Below are positions 1 through 5,334 of a DNA stretch of 11,482 nt, in pieces. Source of the stretch: an uncultured Atopobium sp. (GTDB taxonomy: Bacteria; Actinomycetota; Coriobacteriia; Coriobacteriales; Atopobiaceae); contig CAMQEO010000030.1 of NCBI GenBank assembly GCA_946999785.1, forward strand, positions 1-11,482, in the 5' to 3' direction. Position 1 is the first letter of the stretch, and each line of letters begins with the position of its first letter. The notes under the pieces were generated by a model that worked only from the letters and a program-made list of their open reading frames with translations, had not been told where the DNA came from and made no database searches. The position numbers were made by a program, and so were the translations under genes.

Positions 1-791
1 GGTTGCAGCAAACGGTAATAGGACGAGCGGACAATATTCGCCTGTACGAATAAATAAACAGCTGCTGCCACCAGGGCAATAGCAATAACTACAAAAAAGC
101 CGGATGAAAGTTGATAAAATTCCGGCGCTATATCCGAAATTATAAGAAAAATAAAGGCAACCATACATAAAACGACACCGCTGACCGTCCGCAGCACATA
201 CGACGGCATGAACCTCTCCAAGCGTTCTTTGAGCACACTGTCAACGCCGTAAGCTGTTTCAAAGTCCTCTTTTTCCAAATATTGATAACGCTTTCCGTGG
301 AAACTCTGAATAATAAAAATAACTACAGCTACGGTAACAATCGCAACGCTGAAGGCTAAGCCCAAAGTTTTACCGACTTGCGCATTTACTGCTGAAGAAA
401 GCAAAAGCTCGCTGCCGATCATGGGGATTGCCGCCAGAATACAAAGAAGAACACCTAGAGCAATATAGGCAGCAAATGATATTCTGTGAGTAATATAAGC
501 GGTGGCTTCTTCCAGCTTAATTATCCGCATGCGAACACCGGCTTCTTCCTGGCAGGCATTTTCATCTGCGTCGACGTTGTTCCCCATAACATCAATTTCA
601 TCTTTTACCAGAAGATCAGTACTAACACCAAACAAACGGCTCAATGCAATTATCCGCTCCATATCCGGGATACTTTGTGCGCCTTCCCATTTGGAAACAG
701 ATTGGCGACTGACGCCCAATTTGTCCGCCAATTCCTCCTGCGACCAACCGTTTTGTTTACGCAGTTCCAATATTTTATCTGCTAAAATCAT
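1..791 (-). CDS. XRE-type HTH regulator with C-terminal membrane domain (partial, runs off left edge)
   Basis: Reading the minus strand from ATG at 791 gives an uninterrupted frame of 263 codons to the window edge. Residues about 5-60 are a classic helix-turn-helix of the XRE/Cro family (QEELADKLGVSRQSVSKWE core). An acidic linker (about 64-85) follows, then four hydrophobic stretches near 104-125, 138-163, 203-222 and 231-254, so this is a membrane-anchored regulator or a fusion of HTH and transmembrane domains. The start is supported by GGAG eight bases upstream and by a perfect TATAAT on the minus strand at 841-846. Proteins of this shape are common in gut Firmicutes and their integrative elements. 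The ligand, target and C-terminus cannot be seen. I am confident about the domain order but not about any specific function. Confidence 0.85.
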   Translation of the reverse strand, partial: MILADKILELRKQNGWSQEELADKLGVSRQSVSKWEGAQSIPDMERIIALSRLFGVSTDLLVKDEIDVMGNNVDADENACQEEAGVRMRIIKLEEATAYITHRISFAAYIALGVLLCILAAIPMIGSELLLSSAVNAQVGKTLGLAFSVAIVTVAVVIFIIQSFHGKRYQYLEKEDFETAYGVDSVLKERLERFMPSYVLRTVSGVVLCMVAFIFLIISDIAPEFYQLSSGFFVVIAIALVAAAVYLFVQANIVRSSYYRLLQ

Positions 792-840
792 TAAAAGATC
801 TCCATTTCAAACTCGAATTCATCATTATGATTATGGCGAA

Positions 841-846
841 ATTATA
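841..846 (-). promoter_or_regulatory. -10 box (TATAAT) for the leftmost HTH gene
   Basis: The minus strand reads TATAAT exactly, about 50 bases upstream of the ATG at 791. No convincing -35 hexamer stands at 16-18 bp; TTGCTA occurs at 21 bp. The box could therefore need an activator. Confidence 0.45.
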
Positions 847-969
847 GATGAAACAGCAGTTGCATGGTAGCAAGTGTGGTTGGCAATTGCCGCTGAAAGC
901 GCAATTTCTGCCGACAAATGAGCGCAACCGAACGCCAATTCGTTTTCTCTCATCATTATGGACGTAATC

Positions 970-986
970 TTCAAGTTCAACTTGAA
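970..986. repeat. 17-bp perfect palindrome (8-1-8)
   Basis: TTCAAGTT, one central C, then AACTTGAA. The perfect 8-bp arms are compatible with a dimeric regulator site. It lies about 125 bp upstream of the TATAAT box of the leftmost gene, too far to be a simple repressor site for that promoter. Confidence 0.5.
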
Positions 987-1121
987 TTTAACGCCCAAAC
1001 GAGGATGCATGCCGTAGCGTGTATGAAACCACCTCGTAGCACGGTCGTTTTGATACTACGTTCGCTATGCTCTTGTGATGTTCACATCGTGTTCTTGTTA
1101 CCGTTTGCTGTGCGTAGGTTG

Positions 1122-1541
1122 TTAGAGATCTCTTCTCCAGTTATTCGCCACCAAATTCGCCAAATTAGCTTTATTGTCTTTGTTGACTCTTCCCCAGAAG
1201 TTAACTTCATATCCCATGCTTTTACCAAGATGCAAGAAACGAATAACCTTATGCGCCCACCATGGTTTAAGGGTAAATTCTTCAATTTCATGCCACGGCA
1301 TTAGAACAAAATCGCTCTTTATCGGCGTGCCCAGTTCTTTTTCGTAAATGCCTTTGGGGCTAAAATACACAATGAATTGGCGACTGCTATCTGTTGCGTA
1401 GTACAGTGTATTAATGAAGAGTTTGATGATGTCGCTTTGCCAGTTGTTGTGCTTCACGACCACCAAATAATGTTCCGTGTCGCCAAAAGCCTCTTGTACC
1501 TGCGATCTAAGTTCGTCCATGTCATACATAAAAAGGCTCAT
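1122..1541 (-). CDS. 139-residue protein of unknown function, partner of an XRE repressor
   Basis: A soluble protein without signal peptide or membrane segments. Its alternating hydrophobic strands, a central FVLMPWHEIEEFTLKPWW motif near residues 78-95 and a C-terminal amphipathic stretch (about 121-136) suggest a PH-like beta fold ending in a helix; that is a guess from pattern, not a recognised family. GGAG sits six bases before the ATG. The start overlaps the stop of the upstream repressor gene by four bases (ATGA), so the two are translationally coupled and very likely act together. A repressor coupled to a small unknown protein could be an immunity, toxin-antitoxin-like or element-control module. 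Base composition matches the left flank rather than the AT-rich island. Confidence 0.7.
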   Translation of the reverse strand: MSLFMYDMDELRSQVQEAFGDTEHYLVVVKHNNWQSDIIKLFINTLYYATDSSRQFIVYFSPKGIYEKELGTPIKSDFVLMPWHEIEEFTLKPWWAHKVIRFLHLGKSMGYEVNFWGRVNKDNKANLANLVANNWRRDL

Positions 1542-1756
1542 AATTCACTCCAATCACTGAGTATGAATACTTCTTTGATGTCTTTTCCTAACACGAGAGA
1601 AATTTTGTACGCTGTTTCTAAGGTGGGGCTGATGATGTTGTTCTCGTACGCCATAATTGACCTGCGCTTTAGACCGACAGCTTTTGCCAGGCGGTGTTGC
1701 GACAGCCCTTTTTCTTTGCGGAATACCGCTATCCTATTTGTGATGACAACTTCCAT
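1538..1756 (-). CDS. Small XRE/Cro-type transcriptional repressor
   Basis: Seventy-two residues, almost entirely a helix-turn-helix domain: VFRKEKGLSQHRLAKAVGL then KRRSIMAYENNIISPTLETAYKISLVLG, matching the single-domain XRE regulators (YgzD-like) of about 65-75 residues. The ATG at 1756 has AAAAGG eight bases upstream. It opens a two-gene unit, since its TGA overlaps the ATG of the 139-residue gene. Its promoter (TTGACC-16-TACTAT) is overlapped by a palindrome and an extra half-site with the core TAGTACC, so autorepression is the natural reading. DNA binding is well supported by the sequence; the target list and inducing signal are unknown. Confidence 0.85.
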   Translation of the reverse strand: MEVVITNRIAVFRKEKGLSQHRLAKAVGLKRRSIMAYENNIISPTLETAYKISLVLGKDIKEVFILSDWSEL

Positions 1757-1779
1757 ATGAACGCCTTTTGGTTACATTT

Positions 1780-1807
1780 ATAGTACCTTGGTACTATTTA
1801 TAGTACC
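1780..1807. promoter_or_regulatory. Operator cluster: TAGTACC palindrome plus third half-site
   Basis: ATAGTACC-TT-GGTACTAT (1780-1797) is a perfect palindrome. A further TAGTACC (1801-1807) repeats the first half-site 20 bp away, about two helical turns. The cluster covers the -10 and start region of the XRE gene, the usual place for an autorepressor. Confidence 0.6.
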
Positions 1808-1827
1808 ATCTTTAAGGCAACGGTCAA
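1800..1827 (-). promoter_or_regulatory. Promoter of the XRE two-gene unit
   Basis: On the minus strand TTGACC (1822-1827) and TACTAT (1800-1805) are separated by 16 bp, about 45 bases upstream of the ATG at 1756. The -10 lies next to the TAGTACC operator cluster. Confidence 0.55.
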
Positions 1828-1850
1828 CCGTTTTTTGCTTGCTACGGATA

Positions 1851-2103
1851 ATTTGGCAACATTTCATTCCAGTATTTGTCCGGTTTTCATTCATGCATTT
1901 GGCGGCTTGTGAACCAAGTATTTGGCGGCATTTTAGCTGAATCTTTGGGGGGGGGTTGAATGCGCTAACATCACCTGCTATTGCATACAACATTGTTTTT
2001 TATTTTCCAGTTTTTGGACAGTTACTTCATAGCCTCGTTAAAGTAATTCTAGGTACATTGTGTCCGTAATACTCACCGTGGTTTGGTACAGTTGCGTTAA
2101 TTG
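1851..2103. repeat. Degenerate array of direct repeats with a 23-bp period
   Basis: Four consecutive units begin at 1851, 1874, 1897 and 1920, exactly 23 bp apart. Each starts with ATTTG, and three start with ATTTGGC. Pairwise identity is 15-16 of 23 for the pairs I compared. A fifth position (1943) reads CTTTGGGG. Further echoes keep the same phase: TTTGG at 2013 (7 periods after the first unit's TTTGG) and at 2082 (10 periods), TGTCCG at 2061-2066 matching its place in the second unit, and TTCCAGT ending both the first unit and the unit at 1989-2011. Candidate roles are transposase-binding repeats inside an IS21-like element end, or replication iterons. No transposase or replication gene is in the window. 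No real gene is visible in 1757-2155. Confidence 0.6.
1947..1955 (+). repeat. Nine-G homopolymer tract
   Basis: A run of nine G inside the fifth position of the 23-bp array. A second run of exactly nine G stands at 3848-3856. Such tracts are prone to slippage and to sequencing or assembly error. Confidence 0.8.
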
Positions 2104-2155
2104 TATGGCTGAGTTTCAAATCTGATGACTATTTCTTAGTTCTAAGTAATATTGT

Positions 2156-2785
2156 TTATTTATCCCCTATAGAATTTAAAAAAATAACTAAATGTTTTTC
2201 TAGTTTTTCTTTATCATCTACTAGTTTTATGCATTTTTTAGGAATGTAGTAAAATTTATCATCTTCATCTCTTAAAACTATGAATTTTTTTTCTTTACCT
2301 TCAGGGTAATTATTGACGTCGTATAAAACTCCATAGTGAGAATAAGGAATTTTTTTTGTATTTCTTACGAGAATAATTTGCTTAGTTCCAGTATCTTTTA
2401 TTACCTTCTTCAAAGCATCACGTGGGTGAAAATTACCTGTAGTGACATCTACATTTACGTTATAGTCGTTAGAATGTATTTTAGCTTTTTTATAATTTTT
2501 TTGTTTACTTATGCGATCAAATAAGTTATTACCTTCTTCATCAAATAACTCATCATTTTCTTCATAATTTTTCAAATCTATTATATCCGTAATTTTATTT
2601 GGATCTAAATCATCTTCTGTAAGTCCAAAAGTATATGGCATTAAAAAAATTTTGTTATATTTAATCCCGTAAATATCCACTTCATTTTCTAGCTTTATTA
2701 CCCACCAATATAAATTTTTGAATTTACCTGCTCCTCCACTCTTTCTAGCATTTTTTATTTTTTCTTTTAAATTATTATTACCCAT
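2156..2785 (-). CDS. Unrecognised 209-residue AT-rich gene next to a toxin-antitoxin pair
   Basis: A hydrophilic, highly charged protein with no signal peptide and no membrane segments. It has a lysine-rich start (about 1-22), a strand-rich WWVIKLENEVDIYGIKYNKIFLMPY stretch split over about 27-51, an acidic middle (about 56-88) and a possible second domain (about 115-195) containing FHPRDALKKVIKDTG and SHYGVLYDV. I do not recognise the family. The codons are extremely AT-rich (about 20-25% GC), much lower than the operon on the right, so recent acquisition is likely. It starts 51 bp after the toxin gene on the same strand and may be the third gene of that transcript. The ribosome binding site is weak (AAGAGAG). 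It could be a defence or element-maintenance accessory; that is context only. Confidence 0.65.
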   Translation of the reverse strand: MGNNNLKEKIKNARKSGGAGKFKNLYWWVIKLENEVDIYGIKYNKIFLMPYTFGLTEDDLDPNKITDIIDLKNYEENDELFDEEGNNLFDRISKQKNYKKAKIHSNDYNVNVDVTTGNFHPRDALKKVIKDTGTKQIILVRNTKKIPYSHYGVLYDVNNYPEGKEKKFIVLRDEDDKFYYIPKKCIKLVDDKEKLEKHLVIFLNSIGDK

Positions 2786-2836
2786 AATAAACTCTCTTTT
2801 CTTCTACATAAAAAGCGGGTGCAAAGAGTGTGGATT

Positions 2837-3118
2837 TTATTTCTTAAACAATTCTGAATGTGTACCTAGTCGATATAACATCAAAACAAGAACTTCATTC
2901 TTAATTTCATAAACTAAAAGCCAATCTGGTTCAATATGACATTCTCTTGTTCCGCTATATTTTCCAGACAGACCGTGATCACAATATTTATTCTCTAACG
3001 CGCCCCCATTAGCTAAAATATCAATTATTTCTAAGAGGTTGTCCATATTTTTATTTTGTTTTCTAGCTAATTTAAGGTCTTTTTTGAATTGATTCGTGAA
3101 TTTTACTTCGTATTTCAT
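2837..3118 (-). CDS. yafQ: YafQ-type (RelE superfamily) mRNA interferase toxin
   Basis: Ninety-three residues, the normal size for YafQ. The hallmark layout is present: KYEVKFTNQFKKDLKLARKQ at the start, DHGLSGKYSGTRECHIEPDW in the middle and YRLGTHSELF at the end. Residues aligning with the E. coli YafQ active site are all kept: His48, His61, Asp65, Trp66, Arg83, His87 and Phe91. The known role of the family is ribosome-dependent cleavage of mRNA, with the toxin held inactive by a DinJ/RelB antitoxin. Its ATG overlaps the antitoxin stop by four bases, so translation is coupled with antitoxin first. Nothing suggests inactivation. GC is about 28-30%, in keeping with the surrounding island. Confidence 0.93.
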   Translation of the reverse strand: MKYEVKFTNQFKKDLKLARKQNKNMDNLLEIIDILANGGALENKYCDHGLSGKYSGTRECHIEPDWLLVYEIKNEVLVLMLYRLGTHSELFKK

Positions 3119-3387
3119 AAATCAAGTGCCGCCTTTAAATCTTCCATATTGCGATAACCCTTTACATGAGGATCAGATGCAATCCGTCGCCCTTCCTCAA
3201 TAGCAGCAATCGTTATGTCATTGGGAGCCTCTAATTTAAGAGAAAAAGGAATCCCGTTCTCACGAATAGTTGTTCGCAAAAACATGTTAATTGCTGTTGT
3301 CATATTGAGCCCGAGTTCTGAAAAAACCTTATCAGCTTGTTCTTTAATTCCTTTATCTGTTCTAATATTTAAATTCGTAGTAGCCAT
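3115..3387 (-). CDS. dinJ: RelB/DinJ-type antitoxin
   Basis: Ninety residues, typical for DinJ/RelB. The N-terminal half (about 3-50) is the ribbon-helix-helix DNA-binding part: TNLNIRTDKGIKEQADKVF then ELGLNMTTAINMFLRTTIREN followed by GIPFSL, a well-known DinJ signature. The C-terminal half (about 54-90), with EEGRRIASDPHVKGYRNMEDL, is the segment that wraps the toxin. A ribosome binding site (GGGGG within AAAGGGGGT) precedes the ATG, and a TTGAAT-17-TATTAT promoter lies just upstream. The gene is first in the pair and overlaps the toxin by four bases. The family represses its own promoter together with the toxin, which the position of the promoter allows. GC is higher (near 40%) than in the toxin. 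Confidence 0.93.
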   Translation of the reverse strand: MATTNLNIRTDKGIKEQADKVFSELGLNMTTAINMFLRTTIRENGIPFSLKLEAPNDITIAAIEEGRRIASDPHVKGYRNMEDLKAALDL

Positions 3388-3410
3388 ATACGATACCCCC
3401 TTTTCCTTTT

Positions 3411-3439
3411 ATAATAGACAAATATTAGTTTATATTCAA
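3411..3439 (-). promoter_or_regulatory. Promoter of the toxin-antitoxin unit
   Basis: On the minus strand TTGAAT (3434-3439) and TATTAT (3411-3416) are separated by 17 bp. The -10 ends 23 bases before the antitoxin ATG. Confidence 0.7.
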
Positions 3440-3462
3440 CACATTGTCATTACAACACATAG

Positions 3463-3496
3463 AGTAATATTGGTCGATCTTCCGGCCAATATTACT
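3463..3496. repeat. Strong inverted repeat upstream of the toxin-antitoxin promoter
   Basis: The arms AGTAATATTGGTCG and CGGCCAATATTACT enclose a six-base loop. Of 14 positions 13 pair perfectly and one is a T-G wobble on the plus strand. No T run follows on either strand, so it is not an ordinary terminator. It ends 24 bp upstream of the -35, which would suit an upstream operator or the scar of a mobile element. Confidence 0.65.
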
Positions 3497-3645
3497 ACAC
3501 AATTCTCAGCCCCAAAAAAGCTCAACTAGCACCATCAGCACTTTTACGATAGCTACTGAGCAAGCCTGTAAAATCAACCCTAAACTGCCAGCACCTAAGC
3601 AACCCGTGACATCAAGTAAACGTTTTCAATATGGATTAAGCGGTC

Positions 3646-3702
3646 AGTATGGATAAAATGAAATGTTTCTTAAAGCTTCGTATGTGGGAATATATCCATA
3701 CT
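3646..3702. repeat. 10-bp inverted repeat with 37-bp spacer, plus an extra direct copy
   Basis: AGTATGGATA (3646-3655) is mirrored by TATCCATACT (3693-3702). A third ATGGAT (3631-3636) stands 18 bp before the one in the left arm. It lies in the non-coding part of 3497-3720, where I see no gene. Confidence 0.35.
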
Positions 3703-3720
3703 AATAAATAAAGGTATTCG

Positions 3721-3846
3721 TTATAAATCTAAACTATGCTTATCCAATAAGAAGTCGAATAAATTAAGAGTAAGTATTCCATTTTCGTCTAAAAATGGCT
3801 TGATTCTATCTTTTACGATAATTATTTTTTTAAATGAATCATCATA
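3721..3846 (-). pseudogene. C-terminal remnant of a lost gene (possibly an AAA_14/DUF4143-like ATPase)
   Basis: A frame of 41 codons ending in TAA at 3721 reads as a well-formed protein end, including KKIIIVKDRIKPFLDENGIL and then LFDFLLDKHSLDL. There is no start codon in frame nearby. Upstream the frame runs straight into the nine-C tract (plus-strand G tract 3848-3856), so the gene seems to have been cut there. The pattern 'vvkd.ikp..dEnGIl...lfDFLL...SL' resembles, from memory, the ends of AAA_14/DUF4143 ATPases; treat this family call as tentative. Composition is AT-rich like the rest of the island. Confidence 0.4.
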
Positions 3847-3847
3847 C

Positions 3848-3856
3848 GGGGGGGGG
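3848..3856 (+). repeat. Second nine-G homopolymer tract, at the island's right edge
   Basis: A run of nine G exactly at the join between the AT-rich gene remnant and the DNA following the transporter operon. It matches the length of the tract at 1947-1955. Confidence 0.8.
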
Positions 3857-3884
3857 TGCGGACATTTTTTAGACAGCCACACCC
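3854..3884. repeat. Imperfect hairpin after the transporter operon
   Basis: GGGTGCGG (3854-3861) can pair with CCACACCC (3877-3884) around a 15-base AT-rich loop containing ATTTTTTAGACAG. In the operon transcript this is an 8-bp stem with one U-G pair, followed by C residues rather than U. It could slow or end transcription poorly, or be the end of an insertion element. Confidence 0.3.
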
Positions 3885-3931
3885 AGCCTCCTTCTGTTCT
3901 CGATCAGACCCATTCCTCCGATATAGTTTCA

Positions 3932-5334
3932 CTACAAATGCCGTGTAGAGAAACGCTCTATATTTAGAATATAATCGCAGGTGATATTAAGAAATTCCAC
4001 ATCATGCGAAACAATAAAAATAATGCGTTTTTGGTTTTTAAGCGATTGAATGCAGTGCGATATGGCAAGCATGTTTTTATAATCCATGCCACTGGTTGGT
4101 TCATCAAAATACATGAGCGCCGCTCCATCAACCATGCTAGTAGCAATAGCAACACGCTGTTTTTGACCCCCAGATAAACTCATGGGATGCACATTTTGAA
4201 TTCACGGATGTTAAGTTGCTCTAATATAGAGTCTAGGGAAACTTCAGATATGTTTTTTTGCGTAAGTGTGAGCTCATGTTCAACTGATTCGCTAAAAAGC
4301 TGGCTGTTTACATCTTGCATTACTAGTGATGATAGCGAAATCCTCTTTCGTTTATTGCACTGTTTTTCCTGGTAAAACACTGTTTCTTTTGATTGTTTCA
4401 TAACACCAATCAGGCTTTTAATAAAGCTTGATTTACCACAACCATTTTTTCCAACAATGCCATAAATATAGTTCGTATGAAAGGCAAGATTGCTTACATG
4501 AAGATTGCATTGCTTTGCAAAGCTTAATGTGAGATTGTCTATACGTAATGTTGGACAATTTTCTATTGTGTATGGTGGCAATTCAGACAACGAGAGCGCC
4601 TCATCAACATTGCTTCGCAGTCCAAGCGCATGCAACTCATCTGTACTCAAGCGAATAAATTCACTTTGTGTATAACAGTGTTTTATTTTTCCCTTTTCAA
4701 TTTGAATAAGCCTATCAAGTATTTCGCGTAGGTAATACAAGCGATGCTCAGCAATAAGCAACGTAATACCCTGTTCTTTTAAACGCCGAAGCATAGTAGC
4801 AAGTATTTCAATATAGGTATGGTCTAAATTTGATGTAGGCTCATCAAGCAGTATAAGTTTGCAACCTGCAATATAGGAGCTTGCCAGGCATAAAATTTGT
4901 TTTTCGCCACCTGAAAGTTCAAAAATACTTCTGTTAAGCAAGTGAGCAATCGGAAAAAGAGAAAGTAACTCTTGTAACCGCTCCTGCATATCCTTTTTAG
5001 ACACTCCGGTGTTTTCCAGGAAAAACAGCAGCTCTTGCGTTGTATCGACGTTGAAAAAATGCGTTTTGGGATTTTGAAATACTGATGATACAAGCATTGC
5101 AATTTCATATATTTGCTTTTGAGTAAGCTCGTCGCCATCAAGAGCGATGGTGCCTTCGATGCGCGCGTTATCGTAGCGCGCGCCTAATCCGTTGATGGCA
5201 TTTATGATGCTCGATTTGCCGCTTCCGCTTTCGCCCGTCAAAACAACGCATTCACCTGGCGAAACGTTAAGGTTGATAGCATGAACCACCTGGTTTTCAT
5301 CGTAAAACACGCTTAGATTGCGCAGTGTAAGCAT
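3932..5334 (-). pseudogene. Double ATPase of the ECF transporter (EcfA1-EcfA2 fusion), frameshifted
   Basis: The gene starts at ATG 5334 with AGGAGG six bases upstream, inside the end of the T-component gene. Domain 1 is complete: Walker A GESGSGKSS (34-42), Q-loop FQNP (86-89), signature LSGGEKQ (140-146), Walker B LILLDEP (160-166) and His197. Domain 2 begins with Walker A GKNGCGKSS (295-303) and VMQD (338-341). The frame then ends at TGA (4180-4182), after EFKMCIP, at 384 residues. The rest continues one frame over (4192-3932): HPMSLSGGQKQRVAIA, MYFDEPTSGMD and FIVSHD. One extra A in the AAAA at 4193-4196 would restore EFKNVHPMSLSGGQ, so a one-base loss or a sequencing error is the simplest reading. 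As given, the product keeps ATPase 1 but lacks the signature, Walker B and switch His of ATPase 2. ATPase partners energise the T and S proteins. GC (about 40%) is lower than in the upstream genes. Confidence 0.8.

Larger units (their letters stand above)
792..1121. other. 330-bp spacer with palindromes and a short open frame
   Basis: This gap between the leftmost HTH gene and the end of the 139-residue gene contains three symmetric elements: GGCAATTGCC at 882-891, TTCAAGTT-C-AACTTGAA at 970-986, and TGTGA-TGT-TCACA at 1074-1086. CATCATTATG occurs twice (819-828 and 951-960). On the minus strand a frame of 59 codons runs from ATG at 1010 to TAA at 831. It has no visible ribosome binding site, and the -10 of the next gene lies inside its end. 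I see no terminator (hairpin plus T run) after the 139-residue gene. The stretch looks regulatory or like a repeated mobile leader rather than a gene. Confidence 0.4.

Noticed and set aside
1074..1086. CRP-like site TGTGA-N3-TCACA
   Set aside because: The spacing between half-sites is 3 rather than 6 bp and no promoter is placed to use it.
918..1304. 128-codon plus-strand frame
   Set aside because: Its right half is antisense to the 139-residue gene; no start signals; composition not protein-like.
1851..1942. Possible CRISPR array
   Set aside because: The units abut at a 23-bp period with no unique spacers and are too diverged; no cas genes nearby.
1778..1993. 71-codon minus-strand frame upstream of the XRE gene
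   Set aside because: It runs across the 23-bp repeats, whose period is not a multiple of three, and over the XRE promoter and operator; no ribosome binding site.
3541..3820. CTTTTACGATA occurring twice (3541 and 3810), as possible attachment sites
   Set aside because: Eleven AT-rich bases can recur by chance, no integrase is present, and the copies do not match the composition boundaries.
3867..3931. Short frame with GGAGGA before ATG (14 codons) after the transporter operon
   Set aside because: Too short and without recognisable content; likely a chance ribosome-binding-site-like sequence.
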